DNA of 32,433 nucleotides, from NCBI GenBank assembly GCA_014796735.1, contig JAAVIG010000219.1, positions 1 through 32,433 on the forward strand, in the 5' to 3' direction. Below are positions 1 through 8,984 of this stretch, in pieces. Position 1 is the first letter of the stretch; each line of letters opens with the position of its first letter. The position numbers and the translations under genes were made by a program. This DNA comes from Oscillospiraceae bacterium (GTDB lineage Bacteria; Bacillota; Clostridia; Oscillospirales; Ruminococcaceae). Below the pieces are notes generated by a model. The model was not told the origin of the DNA, ran no database searches, and was given only the letters and a program-made list of their open reading frames with translations.

Positions 1-21
1 ATTATGAAAAATGTGGTTTTC

Positions 22-681
22 TTAAAAGCAAATCCGTGTTTTCGCGAAAACCGCCGCTTTAACGCTTCCGGCTCCCGCCATTTTCAGCACCCTTGCCGCT
101 TCGGACAAAGTGCTGCCCGTGGTACTTATATCATCTATTATCAAAACGGTCTTTCCTTTGACCGTCTTTTCCCCGGTGCACCGAAAAGCGTCCTTGACAT
201 TTTCCGCTCTTTCCCTTGCTTTTAAGGCTTTCTGCGGCTTAGTATCCCTGACCTTTTTCAACAACGCCGCGCATGGCTTATCCGTAAGCCACGAAAGCTC
301 CTTTGCGATAAGCTTGGTCTGATTGTACCCGCGCCTGTAAAGCTCCCTTTTTCTCATGGGGATAAAGGTTATAACGTCAAAATCCTTTAAGCCGCCTTTT
401 CTGAGAAGATTTTTATATATCAGATACGCCGCTCCGCTTACGGCGTAACCGTTGTTTTCCTTTTTGAATTTGGCGACAAAGGGTTTGCTGAAGCTGTCGT
501 ATGTTGTCACCGCGCCAAACTCGTCTATATTCTTTATATTAACGTTTTGCGGCGGCGGAGTGAACCTTTTTACGCAGGTATTGCAGAAATACTCGTCATA
601 GGGTATATTGCAGAAGAAAAAACCGCAGCGATTAGGGTAAAACAGATCAAGCAAAAGCCTTTTAAGCAAATAGGTACGCAT
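22..681 (-). CDS. comF: ComF family protein / phosphoribosyltransferase-like
   Basis: N-terminal Cys pairs (CGFFFCNIPYDEYFCNTC), RGYNQTKLIAKEL, and PRPP motif VLIIDDISTTGSTL; start overlaps recD2 stop (TAATG). Confidence 0.9.
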   Translation of the reverse strand: MRTYLLKRLLLDLFYPNRCGFFFCNIPYDEYFCNTCVKRFTPPPQNVNIKNIDEFGAVTTYDSFSKPFVAKFKKENNGYAVSGAAYLIYKNLLRKGGLKDFDVITFIPMRKRELYRRGYNQTKLIAKELSWLTDKPCAALLKKVRDTKPQKALKARERAENVKDAFRCTGEKTVKGKTVLIIDDISTTGSTLSEAARVLKMAGAGSVKAAVFAKTRICF

Positions 682-2900
682 TATTTGATCTCTCCCTGCT
701 CGCGGTTCAGCCTTAAAAGTGCCCTTATACAGGAATATCTGAGCGTTCTCCTGTCGTTGTCCACCATTTCGTAAACCTGCTTTTTAGTGCCTATAAGTAT
801 CAGAATATTTTTAGCTCTTGTGACCCCCGTATAAAGCAGATTTCTGTACTGCAAATTCCTACTTACCGAGGTTAAGGGCATAATGACCGCGCTGTACTCG
901 CTGCCCTGACTTTTATGCACCGTCACCGCATAAGCCAGATCAAGCTTTTTCAGCAGATCGGGAGTGTACAAGGCTCTCTTGCCGTCATAGTTTACCGTCA
1001 TGTTTCCGCTGTGACGGTCAAGCTCCTCAATATAGCCTATATCTCCGTTAAAAACTCCCCTGCCGTACTCCGCGTCCTTTTGCCATTCTATATCGTAGTC
1101 GTTTTTTATCTGCATTACCTTGTCTCCCGTGCGGAAAACCGTGTCAAAGACCTTGACCTCGCTCTTTCCCTTTGCGGGAGGGTTTAAGGCAAGCTGTAAA
1201 TCCCGGTTCAGCTCCTTTGTGCCCGCGCAGCCTATTCTGGTAGGAGTAAGTATCTGTATATCGTCTAAGGGCGAATAGCCGTAGGTTGAGGGAAGCCTTG
1301 TTTTTGCAAGCTCGATTATAAGTCTCGGTATATCTTTTTCGCTGCCGCAGGGCATAAAGAAGAAATCGCTTTTCCTGTCGTCCAGTAAAGGATATTCGCC
1401 GCTTACTATTCTGTGAGCGTTGGTGACTATAAGGCTTTCGGACGCCTGTCGGAATATTTCGGTCAATTCCACCGTTGGTATTTCCCCGCCCGCTATTAAG
1501 TCTCTTAAAACGTTTCCCGCGCCGACAGAGGGGAGCTGATTGCTGTCGCCCACCATAATAAGTGAGGCGGAGGGCTTTAACGCTCTGAGCAGTGCTTCAA
1601 ACAGCAAAACGTCCACCATAGACATCTCGTCCACAATAATAACGTCCGCTCTTAAGGGATTTTTCTCGTTTCTTTTAAAGCAAAGCCTGTCCTTTACGGT
1701 AAAATCCACCTCCAAAAGCCTGTGGATAGTCCTTGCGTTTTCTCCCGTAAGCTCGCTCATTCTCTTAGCGGCTCTGCCTGTGGGGGCGGCAAGGGAAATG
1801 CTTTTTTTGTGCTTTTTGAAAAGCTGTATAACGCCGTTTAAGGTAGTTGTTTTACCCGTTCCGGGGCCTCCCGTAAGTATAAAAAGCTTGTTTCCCAAGC
1901 AGCCGTTTATCGCCGCCTTTTGCAGTGTCTCGTATTCTATGTTTTCCGCAAATTCCACACCCGCTATTTCCTCGGAAAGGTCTTTTACGGCAGAAACGGA
2001 GGTTTTGAGCATTTCGGTGAGCTTCTCCGCGATAAAAATTTCGGCGCGGTAGTATTCGTTAAGATAAATGTAGCTTTTTTCGCCTATGGAAAGTATTTCA
2101 AGCTGTCCGCTTTTTAACGCCTCGTCTATCCCGTGGTGAACCGCTTCTTCGGTAAGCTGCAAAAACCGCATTGCCGCTTCAACCGCTCTTTTCAAGGGCA
2201 GACAAGTGTGACCCGCATTTGCGTTTTCCCTTAAAATATACAGCATCGCCGCAATTATACGGTTGATGTCGTCGCCTTTTATTCCCTCGTCGCGCGCTAT
2301 CTCGTCCGCCTGGTCGAAATCCACTCCCAACTCCTCGTCGCAAAGTATGTAAGGGTTGTCCCTTATAAAAGCGATAGAGGAAGCCTCGTATTTTTTCCAG
2401 ACAAGTGCCGCCACGGCAGGGCCTATCCCGTATTTCTGCAAAAATTCGATAACGTTTTTAACGCCGCTGAGCTTTCTGTACTCGCCGCTGATAAAAAGAG
2501 CCTTGTCTCCCGTAACGCCTTTAAGCTCCGCCAGCCGAAGAGGGTCGTTTTCTATAACGTCAAGGGATTCCTCCCCGAAATGCTGCACGATCTTCTTTGC
2601 CAAAGCGGGGCCTAAGCCCTTTATTATCCCCGAGCCAAGATATTTGCGTATTTCATCGGGAGTGGTGGGGGGAGTGCGGGTACAGCTTACCGCCTTGAAC
2701 TGCCTGCCGTACTTGGGGTTGTTGACGTAATCGCCGTACAGCTCTAACCGCTCCCCCTCCGAAATATCTCCAAGCTCTCCCACAACGTCAACAGGCTGAC
2801 CGTCGCAGTTTAATACAAAAACTATGTAGCCCGTGTCGGAATTTTTGTACACGACTTCCTCCACAAAGCCCTTTAACATTTCCTGACCTATTTCGTCCAT
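681..2900 (-). CDS. recD2: ATP-dependent RecD2-like DNA helicase (SF1B)
   Basis: Walker A GGPGTGKTTTLNGVI, Walker B VIIVDEMSMVD, GDSNQLPSVGAG, C-terminal VTVHKSQGSEY; N-terminal OB/HhH region typical of RecD2. Confidence 0.95.
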   Translation of the reverse strand: MDEIGQEMLKGFVEEVVYKNSDTGYIVFVLNCDGQPVDVVGELGDISEGERLELYGDYVNNPKYGRQFKAVSCTRTPPTTPDEIRKYLGSGIIKGLGPALAKKIVQHFGEESLDVIENDPLRLAELKGVTGDKALFISGEYRKLSGVKNVIEFLQKYGIGPAVAALVWKKYEASSIAFIRDNPYILCDEELGVDFDQADEIARDEGIKGDDINRIIAAMLYILRENANAGHTCLPLKRAVEAAMRFLQLTEEAVHHGIDEALKSGQLEILSIGEKSYIYLNEYYRAEIFIAEKLTEMLKTSVSAVKDLSEEIAGVEFAENIEYETLQKAAINGCLGNKLFILTGGPGTGKTTTLNGVIQLFKKHKKSISLAAPTGRAAKRMSELTGENARTIHRLLEVDFTVKDRLCFKRNEKNPLRADVIIVDEMSMVDVLLFEALLRALKPSASLIMVGDSNQLPSVGAGNVLRDLIAGGEIPTVELTEIFRQASESLIVTNAHRIVSGEYPLLDDRKSDFFFMPCGSEKDIPRLIIELAKTRLPSTYGYSPLDDIQILTPTRIGCAGTKELNRDLQLALNPPAKGKSEVKVFDTVFRTGDKVMQIKNDYDIEWQKDAEYGRGVFNGDIGYIEELDRHSGNMTVNYDGKRALYTPDLLKKLDLAYAVTVHKSQGSEYSAVIMPLTSVSRNLQYRNLLYTGVTRAKNILILIGTKKQVYEMVDNDRRTLRYSCIRALLRLNREQGEIK

Positions 2901-2931
2901 ATTATGATCATACCTTTCCTCTGGAGGAAGT

Positions 2932-2967
2932 GTTTGAAAGAACCCATTTTTTCAAGTTCTTTCAAAC
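2932..2967 (-). terminator. 12-bp perfect inverted repeat GTTTGAAAGAAC / GTTCTTTCAAAC between small ORF and recD2 (terminator/attenuator or processing hairpin)
   Basis: Arms 2932-2943 and 2956-2967 perfectly complementary, 12-nt loop; no clear U-tract, so function uncertain. Confidence 0.5.
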
Positions 2968-2973
2968 TTAAAA

Positions 2974-3123
2974 TCATTCCATTCTTTTACAAAAACGTTT
3001 GCCCTGCCTTTTGCGGTATCTTTTGGAGGCCGTTTCCGTTACGGCAAAATATATCGTTCTTAACACAAAATATCCGCCCATGATACCGAAAAATACGCTT
3101 AAGAAAAACCATAACGCCTGCAT
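2974..3123 (-). CDS. 49-aa small single-TM membrane protein (not in supplied ORF track)
   Basis: Reverse-strand translation MQALWFFLSVFFGIMGGYFVLRTIYFAVTETASKRYRKRQGKRFCKRME*; GAGGTGAT Shine-Dalgarno-like sequence upstream of ATG; hydrophobic N-terminal half and basic tail. Confidence 0.6.
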   Translation of the reverse strand: MQALWFFLSVFFGIMGGYFVLRTIYFAVTETASKRYRKRQGKRFCKRME

Positions 3124-3189
3124 AAAATCACCTCACGGTATTTTATGCTTAAAAGGTGTATTGGGTTACTTTATCAAATATTACTTGAT

Positions 3190-4047
3190 TTATTTATCTA
3201 ACTCCGCTAATGCCATATTCCAATACTCTTCGGGAATATCCTGCCATACTCTGATTCCAGAAGCCTTCAGATAAAGCTCAGAAGCAGTTTCCAACATCGG
3301 TATGAATGAATTTTTTCCCGTTCGAAGCGTGCGTTTCGCTGCTTCAAACCAACAGGGTGCTCTTTCGTAAAGCCTTTCTTCTTCCATTTCCCTTATTGCC
3401 TGTTCCACGTTATACTCAACGGACATAAGCTCTGTATCCCAAATGCCGTTATGACCGTTTAAAATCATGAACTGTGCCTTACCGGGACTATGAATCGGCA
3501 CACCTACCGAACCGGGATTTATCACTCTTTTTCCGTTTCTCGTATAATCGGTCTGAATATGAAAATGCCCGCATATGGTCACTTCGGTGGTTAATTCCTT
3601 GGTAAGACTGTCAATGTAGTCATAATCGGGTCTCATGCTTTGATTCACTTTAAAAGGCGAGCCGTGGCACACCGTAAATTCGGGGTACCCCTCATATCTA
3701 ATCACCTTTGATATTGGCATATCTTCAAAAAAATCAATATCACCGTCCGATATGTTTTCGTAATTATAGCAAAGCATACCTGTTCCGCTGCGGTTATCCT
3801 TCCATACCTCGTCCTTGTTTTTTCGGTGGTTTATCCAGTATTCCTCTTTATTTCCTCTGATAAAAACACAGCGGTATTTCTGCCGCAATTTTTTCAATAA
3901 ACTAAGTGTTTTCTGCGGATAAGCCAAATCTCCCAGATAATCTCCCAAAAAAATGTAGTCTTCTATTCCTCTTTTTTCCGTTTCGTTTATACATGTACGA
4001 AACGCTTCAAAGTTGCTGTGTATATCCGCCAAAACTGCAATCATCAT
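3190..4047 (-). CDS. Metallophosphoesterase family protein (YfcE-like)
   Basis: MIAVLADIHSNFEAF, FLGDYLGDLAYP, RGNKEEY, VCHGSP, TICGHFHIQ, VINPGSVG metallophosphoesterase motifs. Confidence 0.9.
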   Translation of the reverse strand: MMIAVLADIHSNFEAFRTCINETEKRGIEDYIFLGDYLGDLAYPQKTLSLLKKLRQKYRCVFIRGNKEEYWINHRKNKDEVWKDNRSGTGMLCYNYENISDGDIDFFEDMPISKVIRYEGYPEFTVCHGSPFKVNQSMRPDYDYIDSLTKELTTEVTICGHFHIQTDYTRNGKRVINPGSVGVPIHSPGKAQFMILNGHNGIWDTELMSVEYNVEQAIREMEEERLYERAPCWFEAAKRTLRTGKNSFIPMLETASELYLKASGIRVWQDIPEEYWNMALAELDK

Positions 4048-4137
4048 TTTTGCCGTCCGCCTTTTCTATAAAGTTGTATCTGTGTCAAAGATACCGGCGC
4101 AAAAAGGCTAAAAGAACGATTTTTCAGCCCTTTACCC

Positions 4138-5103
4138 CTACACACGGCACAAAATCGCGTTCCAGCCCTCTTCCTCGGTAATTTTTTCCACCGTTATATT
4201 TTCCGCCGCCAGTGCTTCCTTGACCTCGTCCAGTCTCTCCGTAATTATACCCGATATGATAACGATACCCTTTTCCTTTAAAAATCCTCTAAAGAAAGGA
4301 CACATCTTGATAATAACGTCCGCCACGATATTTGCGGTTATCAGATCATAGCCGGTTCCGATTTTTTCCCTTAACGCCTTATCGTCCGCGATATTTCCGC
4401 AAAAAGCCTCATACCGCGTTTTATCAAAGCCGTTCTGTTCGATGTTTTCCGAAGCGGTATTGACAGCGTTCAGAAAAATATCGGTCATTACCGCTTTTTC
4501 CGCGCCCAAAAGCAGTGCGGCAATAGACAGAATACCGCTTCCGCAGCCTAAGTCAAGCAGCTTTTCCCCGCCGCTTATGACCGTTTCCAAAGCCTCCATA
4601 ACAAGCTTTGTTGTATGGTGCTGACCTGTGCCGAAGGAGGAAGCGGGGTCTATCTCTAAAATTTTTCTTCCGCCGCTGTCTTCCACAGTTTCCCATGTGG
4701 GCTTTATCATCAGCTTGTTACCTACGTTAAAGGGCTTGTAGTACTGCTTCCAGTTATTAGCCCAATCCTCTTCCTTAATGCTGCCCGTTTCGATATCGAG
4801 ACTTCCGTAAAAATCGTCTTCGTCTCTGTCCTTTATATCCTTTAACGCGCCTTTCAAGGCGGCAAACATCTCCGCGCCCTGCACGTTTTCCTGCAAATAA
4901 AGGGTGATATGGGTCTTGACGTTTTTCAGGTTCATTAAATCATCGTCAACGTAGTCCCAGTTCATCTCCTTGTTTTCCATAAAATCCTCGAAATCCGCAC
5001 TGTCGTGGATCTCAAAGCCGTTTATCCCAAGCTCGCTTAACTGCATGGTAAGGGGATATACCGCCTCGGATTCTGTATATACGTCTATTTTTTTAAACTC
5101 CAT
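4138..5103 (-). CDS. prmA: Ribosomal protein L11 methyltransferase
   Basis: SAM motif LLDLGCGSGILSIAALLLGA; DPASSFGTGQHHTTKL; ITANIVADVI typical of PrmA. Confidence 0.95.
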   Translation of the reverse strand: MEFKKIDVYTESEAVYPLTMQLSELGINGFEIHDSADFEDFMENKEMNWDYVDDDLMNLKNVKTHITLYLQENVQGAEMFAALKGALKDIKDRDEDDFYGSLDIETGSIKEEDWANNWKQYYKPFNVGNKLMIKPTWETVEDSGGRKILEIDPASSFGTGQHHTTKLVMEALETVISGGEKLLDLGCGSGILSIAALLLGAEKAVMTDIFLNAVNTASENIEQNGFDKTRYEAFCGNIADDKALREKIGTGYDLITANIVADVIIKMCPFFRGFLKEKGIVIISGIITERLDEVKEALAAENITVEKITEEEGWNAILCRV

Positions 5104-5121
5104 CGGGTTGACCTCCGTTTT

Positions 5122-5219
5122 TAATACTAATTCTTTTTAAAACTGTGGGATTAGTGTTTTGGGTGCAATGCCATTTTAAACTGTGGGTATTACGTCAGTT
5201 TAAAATGGGATTGATATAA
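5122..5219. repeat. Palindromic repeat family, copy 1 (two-hairpin form)
   Basis: TAATACTAATT...GGATTAGTG-TTTTGGGTGCAATG-CCATTTTAAACTG(5171-5183)...CAGTTTAAAATGG(5196-5208)GATTGATATAA; similar to 22646-22708 and 32315-32433. Confidence 0.8.
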
Positions 5220-5337
5220 GCTCCTTTAATTATGCCTTATTTTAACAAAAATTGCAAGTAGAAAACGAAAATTTTTCCCTCGGCGGAAAAATCTTTTCGC
5301 GGTTTAATAAAAAGTAGCTTAAAACCTTTAATATCAC

Positions 5338-5366
5338 TTGAAATTTTCTCCGAATTGTGCTATTAT
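5338..5366 (+). promoter_or_regulatory. Predicted sigma-A-type promoter for gltX
   Basis: TTGAAA (5338-5343), 17-nt spacer, TATTAT (5361-5366). Confidence 0.6.
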
Positions 5367-5420
5367 ATTATTAAGTATAAAAAATACCCGTAATCACGGA
5401 ATGGATTACGTTTATGGGTA

Positions 5421-5646
5421 AGAACCTGTCTTCACAAGATGCGTGCACGGATTTCCGAGCATAATTTTGTCGAAGATAGCGACCGCAGGCTCGAATATTG
5501 CTTTGGGCGTTGGCGTCCGTGCCAACGCTTTGGGCAATATTCTGTCTCTTCCATGAGGCGGGCTGTCGCCCGTCAAGGGAGCTTGACGCAGTATTCGGCA
5601 AAATTTGCCGGAAAGACGTGTGCGTAAGCTTGTGAAGACAGGTTCT
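5421..5646. mobile_element. MITE-like / long palindromic element with perfect 18-bp terminal inverted repeats
   Basis: AGAACCTGTCTTCACAAG at 5421-5438 and its exact reverse complement CTTGTGAAGACAGGTTCT at 5629-5646; internal inverted segments AATATTGCTTTGGGCGTTGGC / GCCAACGCTTTGGGCAATATT; no credible CDS. Confidence 0.75.
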
Positions 5647-5677
5647 GCAATAAAGACAAAAAAAGGAAACAACAACT

Positions 5678-7309
5678 ATGGACTACAATGCATTGGCAGA
5701 GCTGCTTTTTCCCGATGTGACCAAAACCCCCGACTATTACGAAGAATTATACCCTCAAAGAGAGCTTTCCGAGGGCGCGAAGGTAACGCGTTTTGCTCCC
5801 AGCCCCACGGGGTTTGTGCATTTCGGCGGCTTGTTCCCCGTATTGGTGGGCGAAAGGCTTGCGCATCAAAGCGGCGGCGTGTTTTATCTGAGAATAGAGG
5901 ACACCGACTCTAAACGCGAGGTAGAGGGCGCGGAATACGACATTATCAAGGTTTTCGAGAATTTCGGGATAAACTTTGACGAAAGCATAGTAAAAGAGGG
6001 AAAGTACGGCCCCTATCGACAAAGCGAAAGAAGAGAGATCTACCGCACCTACGCAAAGGAGCTTGTAAAAAACGGGAAAGCGTACCCCTGCTTCTGCACC
6101 GAGGAGGATATGCAAAAGCTGAGGGAAAAGCAGGAGGCGGCTAAGGCAACTCCCGGCTACTACGGCGAATACGTGAAGTGCCGCGGACTTACCCTTGACC
6201 AAGTTAAGGAAAAAATCGAAGCGGGAATACCCTATGTTCTGCGCTTCCGCTCGGATGGCAATCCCGACAATAAAATAAAATTCACCGACCTTGTAAAAGG
6301 CGCGATAGAAGTGACCGAAAACCACATTGACCACGTTTTGCTGAAAAGCGACGGCATGCCCACTTATCATATGGCGCACGCGGTGGACGACCATTTAATG
6401 AGAACGAGTCATGTTGTAAGAGGCGAGGAGTGGCTGTCCAGCCTTCCTTACCACATTCAGCTTTTTAACGCTCTCGGCTTTAAGCTGCCCAAGTATCTCC
6501 ACATTTCACAGCTTATGAGAAAAGAGGGAGACGCGAAGAAGAAGCTTTCCAAGCGTGACAAAGGCGCGGGTATGAGCTATTATATAAGCGAGGGCTATCC
6601 CGCCGAAAGTGTTATAGATTACGTTATGACCCTTTTGAACAGCAATTTCGAGGATTGGCGCAGAGCGAACCCCGACGCGGACGTTAACGATTTTCCTTTC
6701 TCTATAAAGAAAATGAGTGCAAGCGGTTCGCTGTTTGATTTGGTAAAATTGGGTGACGTCAGCAAAAACGTTATTTCCCGAATGACCGCCGACAAGGTTT
6801 ACGAAAAGCTTGCAAATTGGGCAAAGGAGTTTGACGGCGAGTTTTACGATGTTATTTCAAGAGACGAAGCCTTTACAAAAGCCATTCTTCAAATCGGCAG
6901 AGGCGGAAACAAGCCCCGCAAGGACTTGGAGACATGGAAAGATGCAAAGGGCTATATGGGCTTTTTCTACCCCGAATATTTTACCTTTGCCGAAAAGCCC
7001 GAGGGATTCGACAAGGAAGATATTACCGCCGTGCTTGACGACTTTTCGGAGCAATACGATATAGAGGACGAACAAAACGTCTGGTTCGACAAGGTCAAGG
7101 CGATAGGCGAAAAACACGGCTTTTGCTCCAACATCAAGGAATATAAGGCAAATCCCGACGGCTATAAGGGCAGCGTTGCGGACGTCAGCGCTTTTATAAG
7201 AGCGGCGGTAACGGGTAAGCTCAACAGCCCCGACCTTTGCCTTGTTATGAAGATACTCGGCAGGGACGAAAGCTTGAACAGAATAAAGAAATTTAAGGAG
7301 ACATTATAA
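5678..7309 (+). CDS. gltX: Glutamyl-tRNA synthetase (atypical HFGG in place of HIGH-type motif)
   Basis: TRFAPSPTGFVHFGGLFPVLVGERLAHQ, FYLRIEDTDSKREV, KKLSKRDKG. Confidence 0.9.
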   Translation: MDYNALAELLFPDVTKTPDYYEELYPQRELSEGAKVTRFAPSPTGFVHFGGLFPVLVGERLAHQSGGVFYLRIEDTDSKREVEGAEYDIIKVFENFGINFDESIVKEGKYGPYRQSERREIYRTYAKELVKNGKAYPCFCTEEDMQKLREKQEAAKATPGYYGEYVKCRGLTLDQVKEKIEAGIPYVLRFRSDGNPDNKIKFTDLVKGAIEVTENHIDHVLLKSDGMPTYHMAHAVDDHLMRTSHVVRGEEWLSSLPYHIQLFNALGFKLPKYLHISQLMRKEGDAKKKLSKRDKGAGMSYYISEGYPAESVIDYVMTLLNSNFEDWRRANPDADVNDFPFSIKKMSASGSLFDLVKLGDVSKNVISRMTADKVYEKLANWAKEFDGEFYDVISRDEAFTKAILQIGRGGNKPRKDLETWKDAKGYMGFFYPEYFTFAEKPEGFDKEDITAVLDDFSEQYDIEDEQNVWFDKVKAIGEKHGFCSNIKEYKANPDGYKGSVADVSAFIRAAVTGKLNSPDLCLVMKILGRDESLNRIKKFKETL

Positions 7310-8982
7310 TGACGGAAGAAAAAAACAATGTTACGGAAGCGGAAGACAATTCCAACTTTCTGACCGATATAATCGAAAGCGATCTGGCGGCGGGGCGCGT
7401 TAAAAAAATACACACCCGTTTTCCTCCCGAGCCTAACGGGTATCTGCATATAGGCAGCGCGAAAGCCATTTACATCAACTACACCTCCGCGAAGAAGTAT
7501 AACGGCTTGTTTAACCTCCGCTTTGACGATACCAACCCCACCAAGGAGGACAACGAGTACGTTGAATCCATAATGGAGGACTTGAAGTGGCTGGGAGCAA
7601 ATCCCGACGAGGTATTTTACGGAAGCGACTATTTTCAGAAGACCTACGAGTTTGCGGTAGAGCTTATCAAAAAGGGAAAGGCCTACGTCTGCGACCTTAA
7701 GGGCGACGAGATGAGAGAGTACAGAGGTACTTTGACCGAGCCGGGAAAGAACAGCCCCTACCGCGACAGAAGCGTTGAGGAAAACCTGGAGCTGTTTGAA
7801 AAAATGAAAAACGGCGAGTTTCCCGACGGCTACTGCACTCTCCGCGCAAAGATAGACATGGCAAGCCCCAATATGAATATGCGCGACCCCGCTATTTATC
7901 GTATTCTTCACATGTCCCACCACCGTCAGGGCGACAAGTGGTGCATTTATCCCCTTTATGACTTTGCTCACCCCATTCAGGACGCTTTGGAGGGAATAAC
8001 CCACTCCATGTGCTCAATCGAGTTTGAAAACCACAGACCCCTTTACGACTGGGTGGTTGAAAATATCGGCTTTGAACAGCCCCCTCATCAGTACGAATTT
8101 GCGAGACTTAACGTTACCAATACCGTAATGAGCAAGCGTTATCTTCGTCAGCTTGTGGAAACGGGCGTTGTGGACGGCTGGGACGACCCGAGACTGCCCA
8201 CCCTCTGCGCTTTAAGAAGACGCGGCTATACTCCCGAATCCATTTTCCGCTTTGTGGAGCTTGCGGGCGTTTGTAAAAGCTTGTCTTTGGTGGATATTGC
8301 CCTTTTGGAGCACTGCATAAGAGACGAGCTTAACAAAACCGCGCTGAGAAGAATCGCCATACTTGACCCCATAAGGGTTGAGATCGAAAATTACCCCCAG
8401 GATAAGCAGGAGTATTTTGAGATCTCCAACAATCCCAACGATGAAGCCGCGGGAAAGCGCAAGGTGCTGTTTACCAAAAATATCTATATTGATAAGGAAG
8501 ACTTTTCCGCCTGTCCTCCGCCTAAGTATTTCCGCTTGAAGCCCGAGGGCGAGGTAAGACTTATGGGTGCGTATATCATAAAATATAAGGATATTGTTTA
8601 CAACGAGGACGGAAGCATAAACAAGATAATCTGCACCGCTGACATTGAAAGCGGCAACGGCAACCCCGTTGACGGAAGAAAGGTCAAAGGCACTATCCAC
8701 TGGCTCAGCGAAAGCAACTGCGTTGAAAGAGACGTTTATATCTACAACAATCTCTTTACCATTGAAAACACCAACGCTATTCCCGAGGATAAGACCTTTG
8801 ACGATTATCTTAACCCCGATTCCGTGGAGAAAAAGCTTGGCTGCAAGCTCGAAAAGTGCCTTGAAGACGCAAAGGCGGGCGATAAGTTCCAGTTTGTGAG
8901 ATTGGGCTACTTCTGCAAGGATTCCAAGCATGAGAACGTGTTTAACCGAATCGTTGAATTAAAGGATTCAAAGCCTTTCTGA
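7309..8982 (+). CDS. glnS: Glutaminyl-tRNA synthetase
   Basis: TRFPPEPNGYLHIGSAKAI, NLRFDDTNPTKEDNEYVESI, TNTVMSKRYLRQLV; ATG overlaps gltX stop (TAATG). Confidence 0.95.
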   Translation: MTEEKNNVTEAEDNSNFLTDIIESDLAAGRVKKIHTRFPPEPNGYLHIGSAKAIYINYTSAKKYNGLFNLRFDDTNPTKEDNEYVESIMEDLKWLGANPDEVFYGSDYFQKTYEFAVELIKKGKAYVCDLKGDEMREYRGTLTEPGKNSPYRDRSVEENLELFEKMKNGEFPDGYCTLRAKIDMASPNMNMRDPAIYRILHMSHHRQGDKWCIYPLYDFAHPIQDALEGITHSMCSIEFENHRPLYDWVVENIGFEQPPHQYEFARLNVTNTVMSKRYLRQLVETGVVDGWDDPRLPTLCALRRRGYTPESIFRFVELAGVCKSLSLVDIALLEHCIRDELNKTALRRIAILDPIRVEIENYPQDKQEYFEISNNPNDEAAGKRKVLFTKNIYIDKEDFSACPPPKYFRLKPEGEVRLMGAYIIKYKDIVYNEDGSINKIICTADIESGNGNPVDGRKVKGTIHWLSESNCVERDVYIYNNLFTIENTNAIPEDKTFDDYLNPDSVEKKLGCKLEKCLEDAKAGDKFQFVRLGYFCKDSKHENVFNRIVELKDSKPF

Positions 8983-8984
8983 TC

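Noticed and set aside
1540-2730. Long antisense ORFs opposite recD2 (170 aa, 124 aa)
   Set aside because: Shadow ORFs of a strongly coding recD2 frame; compositions not protein-like and no SD.
5387-5677. Possible T-box riboswitch upstream of gltX
   Set aside because: No recognisable T-box (AGGGTGGNACCGCG-like) sequence or specifier/antiterminator layout; the leader is dominated by the TIR element.
5371-5913. ORFs of 62-102 aa on both strands overlapping the 5421-5646 element
   Set aside because: They arise from reading through a palindromic element; no SD, and one overlaps gltX out of frame.
7162-8931. Antisense ORFs of 280 aa and 239 aa opposite gltX/glnS
   Set aside because: Low-complexity hydrophobic shadow translations opposite well-recognised synthetases.
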